64,000 bases of DNA. Source: CBDCVY01 sp965223245 (GTDB lineage: Bacteria; Nitrospinota; Nitrospinia; Nitrospinales; Nitrospinaceae). The DNA is taken from the NCBI GenBank assembly GCA_965223245.1, contig CBDCVY010000013.1, positions 186,001-250,000 on the forward strand, given 5' to 3'. Position numbers and translations under genes: made by a program. Below are positions 50,482 to 58,965 of the stretch, in pieces. The notes below the pieces were generated by a model. The model was given only the letters and a program-made list of their open reading frames with translations, searched no databases and was not told the DNA's origin. Position 1 is the first letter of the stretch. The number at the start of each line of letters is the position of its first letter.

Positions 50482-51219
50482 TCAAACCAATGATAGGCTC
50501 ATTTTAGATCCAATTTCGTAGCTGGCTTTGGCCGCCATCGCATAATAAGTCATTCCATTGATAACAGCGCGCTTGACACGCTCCTGTTCATCAGGGTCTA
50601 CTGCAAATTCTTTTATTATTTCCAATGCTTCTTCCGGATGATGATCATCATAACGGGCGTGTGCTTTAAGCCATATGACTGATTTTGCATTTACCTCGAC
50701 CCCATCTTCATTTTCATAATTAGAAATATTCTCATAAACGCTTTTAGACCATTTGCCGGTAGGGCCTTCAATGGCAAAATTTAATCCGGCAATTGCTTCC
50801 GGAATAGTCCCGTAGGTACAAATTTTCCAAAGAAAATTATTTACGGCATCAACTTCAGGACAGGGAAAGACTTCTTTGTTCGTTGCTTCTTTGGGAATTC
50901 CAAAACCCCAAATCCAATTGCGATACCAATCAGCATGTTTGCGTTCGATATTAAGGTTTTCAATTAACCAATATCTTGCCATGTTGCATTTTTTATTATT
51001 TTCCATAGGAATTCTTGAAAGAATTAATGCCATATATTTAGGAAAGTTTTCTACTAACGGATAAAAGTCAAGCATTACCTGTCGAAAGATATCAATAGGT
51101 AACTCACCTTTACACATTTTGCCAAAACAGTCCCCCTCAAGAATTTCTTTTTCATAATGCAGAATTTCATTTAAAAATTCCTTTATCCAAATTGGATGCT
51201 CTGTTATTTCAATTTTCAT
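50482..51219 (-). CDS. CADD/TenA-like heme-oxygenase-fold diiron protein
   Basis: A 245-aa, all-helical protein with a strong GAGGAGGG before its ATG. Probable ligands: Glu87 or Glu92 and His95 (IERKHADWY), Glu151 (AIEGPTGKWS), and His187-x3-Asp191-x2-His194 (KAHARYDDHHPEE). This His-x3-Asp-x2-His arrangement is that of CADD-type and other HDO diiron oxidases rather than plain TenA thiaminase. CADD in Chlamydia makes p-aminobenzoate from its own tyrosine; Tyr22 (LHYEKEI) lies near the expected region. No thiamine gene is adjacent. Function as a pABA synthase is a hypothesis; a fatty-acid or amino-acid oxidase is the alternative. Confidence 0.7.
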   Translation of the reverse strand: MKIEITEHPIWIKEFLNEILHYEKEILEGDCFGKMCKGELPIDIFRQVMLDFYPLVENFPKYMALILSRIPMENNKKCNMARYWLIENLNIERKHADWYRNWIWGFGIPKEATNKEVFPCPEVDAVNNFLWKICTYGTIPEAIAGLNFAIEGPTGKWSKSVYENISNYENEDGVEVNAKSVIWLKAHARYDDHHPEEALEIIKEFAVDPDEQERVKRAVINGMTYYAMAAKASYEIGSKMSLSLV

Positions 51220-51761
51220 TTTCCCTCCTCTATGGGTAAAAATTTTATAAAAAATATTAATTAGAAATTAACATTTCAAACAAAAGGGAAATATCGTTCC
51301 ATCTATAAATTTTTCGTCATACTGCATAGCTTTTTTTGTCCTATTTTGCTTTACGCAATTGAAAAATGAATAACAAATAACCAACGTGAGAGTGAATGAA
51401 GAATAGATGATAGAGTTATGAAACCGGAAAAAAATAAAATGGATGGAAATTTGTATTATTTTTTTGAATGTAATAACGAGTCCAAATAAGGATCCGAAAA
51501 AATTTCAGGGGAGTTTATCCCTCCTTTGACGTAGAAACCTTTCCAAAAGTCTTACCTGGTTATACTTTAAGATCCAATCGTACAGTTTTGTCATACAAAC
51601 AACTACACAAACGTAATTTAATATCGATATAAAAAGCATGATTACAACGATATTTGTGGTGAGGTGGCTTGGATACAATTCTCATACAATTCATGTTCTG
51701 CATTCTTTTGAAGAAGGAAGGGGAGCAAAAGTTACTGATTAAATATTAGGAGGGTTGAAAA
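51220..51761. other. Divergent intergenic region
   Basis: 541 bp, AT-rich, between the CADD-like gene (minus) and the CheY-like gene (plus). AGGAGGG precedes 51762. No gene, repeat or clear promoter recognised. Confidence 0.4.
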
Positions 51762-52157
51762 ATGAGTGAAGGCAAAATCATGATAATCGATGATGAGAGA
51801 GATGTTCGTGAGATTGTTAAGTTTTTTTTGGGATCAGAAAACTATCAAATTTTGGAAGCCTCGGAGGGAGAGGAAGCCATTCGATGTTTACGCACTGAAA
51901 ATAATTTATTTCATGTCGGTGTAATCTTTTGTGATATCCAAATGCCCCGGGTCAATGGAATTGAATTTATTGAATACTTAATGTATGAAGCGCCAGGTAT
52001 ACCGATTGTGGTCATTACAGAAAACCCCAATCCTGAAACGGCTGTCAAATTAATGCAAATGGGGGTTAGAGATTATTTAATTAAACCTATTAATAAGGAC
52101 GATCTATTGGAAGTAATTGATCAACAGTTTGCGGTAGGAAAAGATTTTTCTTATTAA
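51762..52157 (+). CDS. Stand-alone CheY-like response regulator
   Basis: A 131-aa protein made only of a receiver domain: Asp10/Asp11 (IIDDERD), phospho-acceptor Asp58 (IFCDIQMPRVNG), Thr in VVITENP and Lys in LIKPINK. AGGAGGG 8 bases before the ATG. With no output domain it must act by protein contact, as CheY or in a phosphorelay. No partner kinase is adjacent. The chemoreceptor at 47287 is a possible functional link. Confidence 0.92.
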   Translation: MSEGKIMIIDDERDVREIVKFFLGSENYQILEASEGEEAIRCLRTENNLFHVGVIFCDIQMPRVNGIEFIEYLMYEAPGIPIVVITENPNPETAVKLMQMGVRDYLIKPINKDDLLEVIDQQFAVGKDFSY

Positions 52158-52520
52158 ACTCTTTGAGTTTTAAACTTGAATTATTTTATTGAGAGAATAA
52201 ATGAGAAACAAAGAAAAGCTCCTTCCCAAGTTTTTTTTCTGGGAAAGAATTCACGTTCGCAAAGATTCAATGATTTTATTTTTGGATGCCACTTTACGCA
52301 AATTTAGTTTAATTTCGGAATAAGTGAAGTTTTAACTTGCCAAAATTCAAAATTTTGGCAGTATCGACTCTTAAAAACTAATTAATAAACAAAGGATTTG
52401 TAGAAAACTCTTGCTTCACATTGAACTAGATATGAATTGTGGATAAAAAGGTGTGTTAGATTTTAAGAGCCCTTCCATGGAGAGGAAACATTAAACTTTT
52501 GTGTCATTCCTTTTGAGGTA
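52158..52520. other. Intergenic region with perfect 10-bp hairpin
   Basis: TGCCAAAATT at 52338-52347 pairs with 52351-52360 across a 3-nt loop; no T-run follows, so an operator or processing site is as likely as a terminator. A 40-codon frame at 52201-52323 with GAGAG upstream is the only coding candidate and stays unsupported. Confidence 0.45.
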
Positions 52521-54725
52521 ATGCAGGTGCATCCAATTCTAAAAATTCTAAGAAGATTGAACATAGTGGCGGGATTAATTTTTATAACTGTTATGTCTGC
52601 CCATGCCTCAAATGAACTACAGGATATTCTAGATATGAACCTGAACCAATTAATGGATCAGGAGGTTATCACCGCATCAAAAACACTTCAAAGAATTTCA
52701 GAAGCACCTGGAACAATCATTGTAATTACCAATGATGAAATAAAAGAGCGAGGATATTTCAATTTAGTTGATTTACTTGAAGATCTACCAAGTATAGATA
52801 TTCAACGTCAATCAACTCCTAATCAGTTCAATAGAATTGCCATTCGTGGAAACGCTGGAAATAATAAGTTTTTAATCCTGCAAAATGGGTTGAGAATTGG
52901 TGGTCCCACTGGAGAAAGCATTCCCGTCGATGATAACTTTCCGGTGTTCCATGCGCAAAGAGTTGAAGTAATTTATGGACCAGTTTCGGCTCTATATGGT
53001 GCAGATGCCTTTACCGGGATAATCAATATTATTACAAAAGATGCCAATAGTATTGATGGGGTCGAAATTTCCTCTGCCCTTGGCACAGATGATTTCTTTT
53101 ATAACTATTTGAATGTGGGTAAAGCTATCAATGAAAAATTTAGTTTTACCTTTGGCGGGCATTGGCAAACATCTGAAAATGCAGACCTTTCTGAAGCATA
53201 CCCAAATTTATATCAAGGTTTCCAGGGGGATCTGTTAGATGCGGATGGCAATATTTTTCGGACTGCGGCCACTAGAGGTGATCGTTTTTTCGGAGAAACG
53301 GGCAGTCATTCCGTATATGTGGAATTGAATGCATTTAAAAAATTTAATGTAGGGTTCACTCGTTCATTTTTAAGTCATCCCACAACAGTAAATGCAAATC
53401 CTGAAAGGACTTTGTTTACAGAAAACTCCAAACTGAAAACTTTAATCCAATCTATTCATGGAAATTATACCTTTGAGGTGAATTCCCAGCTATCTGGTCG
53501 GACGTCAATAAATTATTCTTATTATGAGCTTCTTCCTTCAAGCAAATTTACTAACGATGTGGGGGGATTCAATGCCTTTAAATATGCTGAGGGAGAAAGA
53601 TTAAAGTTTGAGCAGCAGGTAAACTTTGATATCAATAAAAATCATCGGCTGGTTGGGGGACTCCTATTCATTAATTTTGATGCCTTACCTAGAACAGCGG
53701 ACTTACCCAGAGAGTTTGATCCTGACTTAGCTCCCAATGCGCAGGGGCTACTCTATCCTAATACAACAATACCTATTTTATTTTTTGATGTGGATTATCA
53801 AAATTACGGGGTTTATTTACAAGCTCAGTCAAAATGGAATAATTGGTTTGCGACAACTTTAGGAACACGATTTGATTATGATTCGAGATATGGTTCAACT
53901 GTTAATCCAAGATTAGGGGCTATTTTCACTATAAGTCAGAAAACCGTTTTTGAGATTCTTTACAGTGAATCATTCTTGGCACCCTCTCCAGAAAGAGCAT
54001 TTACCCACTTCGGTTCCTTTGATGGATTTATTAATGGTAGTGGACAATTCCAAACATTTTTCTTTTTCATTCCTAATCCCAACTTGGAACCGGAAAAATC
54101 CAGGAATTTAGAATTAAACTTAACTCATAAAGTAACCCCAGACTTTGTTGCCTCACTAACAGGATATTTTACATTCGTGGAGGACATGATAGAAACAGTT
54201 CGACTTCCCAATCCTTCAACTTTCATTCCTGGTGCTTTGATCTTAAGACCCAGGCGTTTAGAGAATATAGGAGAGGCCACGATTTATGGGATGGACTTGA
54301 GGTTAGATTATCGACGTGAAGTAGGAAATTGGGTTATGAAATTCTGGGCAAACTATTCCTGGGTTAATGGGAACATTGATTTGGGAGATGGGACCACGAG
54401 TCCGCTTCCACAAATCGCAAGAAATAAGGTGAAGTTGGGGGCTACATTTACCTACAATAATCAATTTTATATTACTCCTAGATTATTTTGGATTGATGGA
54501 ATCACTTTATTCCCAACCAATTTGAATCAAAAAACAGATTCCTATACCGTGGTCCATTTGCATGCAGGGATTAAAAATATTTATAAAAACTTATCTGCAT
54601 TTATAGATATTCGAAATATTTTTGATGTGGATTATTTTAATTCAGGAAATTTGAATAATAGAGATTTTGATCAATCTCCTCAAGCTCCAAGGCGAATAGT
54701 TTTTGGGCTAAGGTTGCAAATCTAA
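52521..54725 (+). CDS. TonB-dependent outer-membrane receptor
   Basis: A 734-aa protein. A signal peptide (RLNIVAGLIFITVMSAHA) precedes the region before the plug (VITASKTLQRISEAPGTIIV). The plug reads YFNLVDLLEDLPSIDIQRQS and VEVIYGPVSALYGADAFTGI; the beta-barrel ends in ...RRIVFGLRLQI with a terminal aromatic-type strand. Annotated ATG 52521 sits only one base after GAGGT; GTG at 52527 has better spacing. It imports a bound ligand such as a siderophore, cobalamin or oligosaccharide; ligand unknown. It is followed within 28 bp by a YfiR gene and a kinase/regulator pair, a common 'receptor plus DUF4154 plus sensor' arrangement. Confidence 0.9.
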   Translation: MQVHPILKILRRLNIVAGLIFITVMSAHASNELQDILDMNLNQLMDQEVITASKTLQRISEAPGTIIVITNDEIKERGYFNLVDLLEDLPSIDIQRQSTPNQFNRIAIRGNAGNNKFLILQNGLRIGGPTGESIPVDDNFPVFHAQRVEVIYGPVSALYGADAFTGIINIITKDANSIDGVEISSALGTDDFFYNYLNVGKAINEKFSFTFGGHWQTSENADLSEAYPNLYQGFQGDLLDADGNIFRTAATRGDRFFGETGSHSVYVELNAFKKFNVGFTRSFLSHPTTVNANPERTLFTENSKLKTLIQSIHGNYTFEVNSQLSGRTSINYSYYELLPSSKFTNDVGGFNAFKYAEGERLKFEQQVNFDINKNHRLVGGLLFINFDALPRTADLPREFDPDLAPNAQGLLYPNTTIPILFFDVDYQNYGVYLQAQSKWNNWFATTLGTRFDYDSRYGSTVNPRLGAIFTISQKTVFEILYSESFLAPSPERAFTHFGSFDGFINGSGQFQTFFFFIPNPNLEPEKSRNLELNLTHKVTPDFVASLTGYFTFVEDMIETVRLPNPSTFIPGALILRPRRLENIGEATIYGMDLRLDYRREVGNWVMKFWANYSWVNGNIDLGDGTTSPLPQIARNKVKLGATFTYNNQFYITPRLFWIDGITLFPTNLNQKTDSYTVVHLHAGIKNIYKNLSAFIDIRNIFDVDYFNSGNLNNRDFDQSPQAPRRIVFGLRLQI

Positions 54726-54753
54726 GCTTTATAAATCAGGAAATCTTCAAGTA

Positions 54754-55371
54754 ATGACCATATTTCAAAATTTGTTAAATAAACTAAATAGCCTCAAAGT
54801 GCATTCAACTGCAATTTGTCTATTGATTTGTCTGATGGTTAATATTTGTCTTTCCCTAATTATTGGTACCCCTTCTTTTGCGAACGAAGCCCCTCCTCGA
54901 GAATATGCGTTAAAAGCTGGGTTTATTTATAAGTTTACAAAGTTTGTTCATTGGCCAAGCTCAATTCATCAGGAAATTAAGCAAAAAGGGTTAGTGATCT
55001 GTGTTGCTGGAGAAAACCCTTTTGGCGAGATTTTGAGAGAAATTGCAAAAAAAGTAAAAAAGAAACGAATGAATCTTTTTGTTAGGTCTTCAATTTCAAA
55101 AAAAGAAATGTCCGGGTGTCATATTCTTTTTATTAGCAAATCTGAAAACTCAAGTTTGCAGGAAATTCTGGGTGAAGTTCAGAATCAGCCAATCCTTTTA
55201 ATTGGAGATACGCCAAATTATGCGGAAAGAGGAGTGGGGATAAACTTTTTTATTAGAAAAAACAAAATCCGATTCAAAATTAATCAGGAAGCAGTTAAAC
55301 GTGCAGGTTTACAAATCAGCTCAGAGCTTTTAAATCTGGCTACTCTTGTCGAAGAAGAGCGCTTGAAATGA
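54754..55371 (+). CDS. YfiR-family periplasmic protein (DUF4154)
   Basis: A 205-aa protein. A signal or anchor (AICLLICLMVNICLSLIIGT) is followed by the YfiR fold: YALKAGFIYKFTKFVHWPSS, GLVICVAGENPFGEILRE, CHILFISKSENSSLQEIL and the end GIGINFFIRKNKIRFKINQE-type motif (VGINFFIRKNKIRFKIN). YfiR represses the membrane diguanylate cyclase YfiN in Pseudomonas. Here the gene overlaps by 4 bp the kinase gene that carries the same kind of sensor, so it is the likely periplasmic modulator of that kinase. Confidence 0.88.
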   Translation: MTIFQNLLNKLNSLKVHSTAICLLICLMVNICLSLIIGTPSFANEAPPREYALKAGFIYKFTKFVHWPSSIHQEIKQKGLVICVAGENPFGEILREIAKKVKKKRMNLFVRSSISKKEMSGCHILFISKSENSSLQEILGEVQNQPILLIGDTPNYAERGVGINFFIRKNKIRFKINQEAVKRAGLQISSELLNLATLVEEERLK

Positions 55372-57191
55372 ACTTTTTTAATGATCTTTCAATAAAAAGC
55401 AAATTGGTAATAATAGTTCTCGCTATTACGATATTTAGTCTTTTAGTTTCGACAGGAATTTTTGTGCTAAATGACCTGAAAATCTTTAAAAGAGATATGT
55501 TGCGTAATTTAACGGTATTAGCCAATGCGGTGGGGAGTAATAGTAGGGCTTCAATAGTATTTTTAGACAGTGAATCCGCTCAAAATATTCTTTCTTCATT
55601 AAAAGAAGAAGAGCAGATTCAATATGCGGGGCTTTATGATTCTGATAATAATGAGTTTGCAATATATAAACGAAGTCTAAGTGAAAATTATACTTCCCCC
55701 ACAAGCTTTAAAGAAGGTCACCATTTTTATGAAAAACATATGGAAATTCTTCTTCCAATTTACTTGGAAGACGAGGTAGTAGGAAAGATTTTTTTAAATG
55801 CGGACATGAAGGAATTTCAATCTAGAACTCAGGCCTATTTATTTGTTGTAGGGTTAATCCTTATTTTGACCCTTATAATTGCCTATAGTTTAACAATGAA
55901 TTTGCAGAAAATTATTTCCAAACCTATATTAGCTTTAGCTGAAACTGCAAAATCTATTTCTCAGAACCCGGATTATTCTGTTCGAGTTAAGTACAGTAAT
56001 CCTGATGAGTTAGGCGTACTTTATTCAGGATTTAACGAAATGCTTTCTCAAATTGAAAGAAGAGAAAAAGAATTAGTTCTTTACCGTAATCATTTAGAAG
56101 GAAAGATCATTGAATGCAATCGAACCAGTGAGGAGTTACGTAAAAATGAAGAATCGACCCGCACTATTTTAGATAATGCTTTTGATGCCATTATTACAAT
56201 GGATGCAAACGGACTCATACTGAGTTGGAATCAGCGAGCTACTTCAGTTTTTGGGTTGCATGCAAATGAAGTAATTGGAAAAAAACTGGCTGACCTCATA
56301 ATTCCTTTACAATACCGTGAATCTCATAACAGAGGTTTGGCTCGATTTCTTGCAACAGGTAAACATGAAATTTTGAACCAGCAGATTGAGATTACAGCAT
56401 TACATGCTAAAGGGCATACATTTCCAGTTGAGATTGCCGTTTCGGCAATTGAAAGGGATGGTTCTTATATTTTTACCGGTATTTTACGTGATATTTCATT
56501 ACGAAAACGAACAGCAAGAGAATTGATTGAATCTCGAGAACGTTTGCGAAACTTGAGTAATAGTTTGCAATCTGCTCGAGAAGAGGAAAAAGGAAAAATT
56601 GCTCGAGAAATTCATGATGAATTAGGACAAACTTTAACCGCTCTGAAATTTGAACTGAGTTGGATTGAGAATAATATTTCGTCCGAGGAAACAGGAATTC
56701 TTAAAAGAGTGCATACTATGTCCGAGTTGATAGAAAATGCTGTTCATGATGTTCAAAGGATAGCCAGTGAGTTGCGGCCACGGATTTTAGATATTCTTGG
56801 ACTTTGCGAGGGATTAAAATGGCAGGCCAAGGAATTTCAGAAACGTACCGGAATCCATTGCAAGTTAACGATACAGCCTAAAAATATTGAAGTGGATCCT
56901 GAACGTTCCATAACATTGTTTCGAATTTATCAGGAAACTTTAACTAATGTGGCTCGCCATGCACAGGCAAAAACGGTCGAAACTTCATTTATAAGGAATG
57001 ACAAATTTCTTGAACTAGAAATTGAAGATGATGGGCAAGGAATGGACCCAGATCAAGCCGAGAATCCAAATTCTTTTGGATTAATCGGGATTAAAGAACG
57101 CACTTTGGTGTGGGGTGGTGAAGCCCACATACAAAGTATAAAAGGAGAAGGGACGAAAATTATTGTCAGTTTGCCCTTAACAGAATCATGA
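55368..57191 (+). CDS. CHASE8-like/HAMP/PAS sensor histidine kinase
   Basis: A 607-aa protein. TM1 ~11-33; a periplasmic CHASE8-like domain of ~110 residues (VLANAVGSNSRASIVFLDSE, LSSLKEEEQIQYAGLYD) as in YfiN; TM2 ~152-173; HAMP ~174-230; PAS ~265-380 (TILDNAFDAIITMDANGLIL); HisKA_3 with His416 (AREIHDELGQ); HATPase_c with DDGQGMDPD and SFGLIGIKERTL. It replaces the GGDEF output of YfiN by a kinase. YfiR lies upstream (4-bp overlap) and a NarL regulator downstream (4-bp overlap), so one operon carries ligand receptor, periplasmic modulator, kinase and regulator. Confidence 0.85.
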   Translation: MNFFNDLSIKSKLVIIVLAITIFSLLVSTGIFVLNDLKIFKRDMLRNLTVLANAVGSNSRASIVFLDSESAQNILSSLKEEEQIQYAGLYDSDNNEFAIYKRSLSENYTSPTSFKEGHHFYEKHMEILLPIYLEDEVVGKIFLNADMKEFQSRTQAYLFVVGLILILTLIIAYSLTMNLQKIISKPILALAETAKSISQNPDYSVRVKYSNPDELGVLYSGFNEMLSQIERREKELVLYRNHLEGKIIECNRTSEELRKNEESTRTILDNAFDAIITMDANGLILSWNQRATSVFGLHANEVIGKKLADLIIPLQYRESHNRGLARFLATGKHEILNQQIEITALHAKGHTFPVEIAVSAIERDGSYIFTGILRDISLRKRTARELIESRERLRNLSNSLQSAREEEKGKIAREIHDELGQTLTALKFELSWIENNISSEETGILKRVHTMSELIENAVHDVQRIASELRPRILDILGLCEGLKWQAKEFQKRTGIHCKLTIQPKNIEVDPERSITLFRIYQETLTNVARHAQAKTVETSFIRNDKFLELEIEDDGQGMDPDQAENPNSFGLIGIKERTLVWGGEAHIQSIKGEGTKIIVSLPLTES

Positions 57192-57835
57192 ATAATTTAA
57201 ATGGAAAAATTAAAGTTATTATTGCAGATGATCACGCTTTCATTCGACAAGGGGTAAAACAAATCATTTCTGAGATACCGGACATGATAGTCATTGGCGA
57301 GGCCATGAATGGAAACCAACTTTTAGAGATGATTCGCACTCAAGAAATGGATGTTGTGGTTATGGATGTTGATATGCCTGAAAAAAGTGGCTGGGATGTC
57401 ATTGTCCAACTAAAAGCTGAATTTCCAAATCTTCCGGTTATTATTTTAAGTGTATTTCCTGAGGAAGATTATGCGGTTAAATTTTTTAAAGCAGGTGCCT
57501 CAGGATACTTAAATAAAACAGCGGTTCCTGAGTTGTTGGTGGAAGCAATAAGAAAGGTCGCTAAGGGTGGTCGATTTGTAAGTGCCAGCTTAGCTGAAAA
57601 ATTAGCTTTTGAACTAGATCAGGATTCAGAAAAACTTCCTCACGAAGCTCTTTCGCCACGTGAATTCCAAGTTTTCTGTATGATAGCCTCCGGAAAAACT
57701 GTAAAGGAAATTTCTGAAGAGCTTGCGCTAAGTGTGCCTACGATTAGTACGTATAGGGCTCGAATTCTTGAAAAAATGGATTTAAAAAGTAATGCTAAGC
57801 TAACTCAATATGCATATAAAAATAAACTTTTATAA
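57188..57835 (+). CDS. NarL/LuxR-type response regulator
   Basis: A 215-aa protein. Receiver with Asp14/Asp15 and phospho-acceptor Asp60 (VVMDVDMPEKSG); LuxR HTH LSPREFQVFCMIASGKTVKE, VPTISTYRARILEKM. It is the cognate partner of the overlapping kinase. Its similarity to the 45470 product (nearly the same linker and HTH) marks a duplicated two-component set. Confidence 0.92.
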   Translation: MNNLNGKIKVIIADDHAFIRQGVKQIISEIPDMIVIGEAMNGNQLLEMIRTQEMDVVVMDVDMPEKSGWDVIVQLKAEFPNLPVIILSVFPEEDYAVKFFKAGASGYLNKTAVPELLVEAIRKVAKGGRFVSASLAEKLAFELDQDSEKLPHEALSPREFQVFCMIASGKTVKEISEELALSVPTISTYRARILEKMDLKSNAKLTQYAYKNKLL

Positions 57836-58226
57836 TAAAAATGATTTTTGAAAATTAGCCTTAAAATAGATCTTGTTCAAACGACCCAGGAATGGGTTTG
57901 TCAATTCCACGAAGTTTACATTAAATACAATGAATGATAATAAAGTAAAGGCTATAGTAGGTTCTTGGAACTTCCTTAAGGAATAATCCAATTAATATAA
58001 CCTTTTTCCTTCCTTAAAGTCCTTTCTGTGAAAAATGTCATTCAATTTATGACACTTTCCTTATTTCTTATTCTATAAAAAAAGAATTTTTTGAACGATA
58101 CCCGGAATGTATTCAAAGGTTCATAATTATCATTGAGATTGATGAATAATAAATAGTTTGAAATTTGGTAAAAGAAAAATGAAATTGATTTTTGCCAAAG
58201 CGTTAATTTAAAAGTCGGGGGGCATC
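57836..58226. other. Intergenic region after the YfiR operon
   Basis: 391 bp, AT-rich. A weak inverted repeat TGTCAT/ATGACA lies near 58030-58055. No gene or strong terminator recognised. GGGGGG at 58217-58222 is near the next start. Confidence 0.35.
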
Positions 58227-58616
58227 ATGAATACAAAAAAAGATTTACCAATTTATATTTTATTAGTTTCATTGTATACGCTGGCGTTTTGGGGTTTAGC
58301 TTTTCTTTTAAACCCTTTGGTATTTGGTGAATCATCAAATGAAAGACAAGCTTATTTAATAAAAAAGACTGTTTTCCTATCTAAATCCACAGTAGAAAAT
58401 AAAAGCAAAGATTTGACATATGCTACTTCTCGATCATTTCATTTAGTTCAGGGATTGTGTAAAAGAGTACTTGGGCCATTTGTTACCCAGTTCCGTGCTC
58501 ATCAAATATCCAGCTATTATATTCATCAAGGTTATCGCACGTCAGTGACCGGATCAGTATTGCGAGGGGAATATTATGTTCATGTATTTTATCCCAATAT
58601 TTTTTGTAAATATTAA
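58227..58616 (+). CDS. Small membrane-anchored protein, unknown
   Basis: A 129-aa protein with one membrane segment (IYILLVSLYTLAFWGLAFLL) and a basic soluble part containing two Cys (GLCKRVLG; IFCKY). A G-rich sequence (GGGGGG) lies just before the ATG. It stands alone between two intergenic regions. No family recognised. Confidence 0.55.
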   Translation: MNTKKDLPIYILLVSLYTLAFWGLAFLLNPLVFGESSNERQAYLIKKTVFLSKSTVENKSKDLTYATSRSFHLVQGLCKRVLGPFVTQFRAHQISSYYIHQGYRTSVTGSVLRGEYYVHVFYPNIFCKY

Positions 58617-58965
58617 TTAAATTCTGCTGAAAAAAGATGGAATCAGGTATTGTTTTATCTATATTTTTGTTGTCATTTATGGGAAGATCATTTTTCTTGA
58701 TTTGTCTTACGAAATAGCCCTGTTCAATAAGGGCTAAATTGATGACGAAAATAATTTTTGATCCATAATAGTTTTTCCTAAATTACAAGCCAAAAATTTT
58801 TGGATTTTAAAATTTAAAGTTTGAATTGTTCGGTAATAAATTTCATACTGGAATAGTTAATGAGCAGTATTTGATTCGAATGTTGCAGCTTCTTACAAAA
58901 TTGAATCCTTTCCTTTAACTGTTGTCCTTTTTTTCTTTCAAAAATTAATCGAATTGAGTGTGTGA
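58617..58965. other. Intergenic region
   Basis: 349 bp of AT-rich DNA. No gene, repeat or recognisable site beyond the likely promoter of the radical SAM gene. Confidence 0.35.

Noticed and set aside
50482..51219. Plain TenA thiaminase II
   Set aside because: The His-x3-Asp-x2-His metal set fits diiron HDO proteins; the thiaminase active-site Cys pattern was not found and no thiamine gene is adjacent.
52201..52323. 40-codon frame with GAGAG upstream
   Set aside because: No signal, membrane or family pattern; left as an unsupported candidate.
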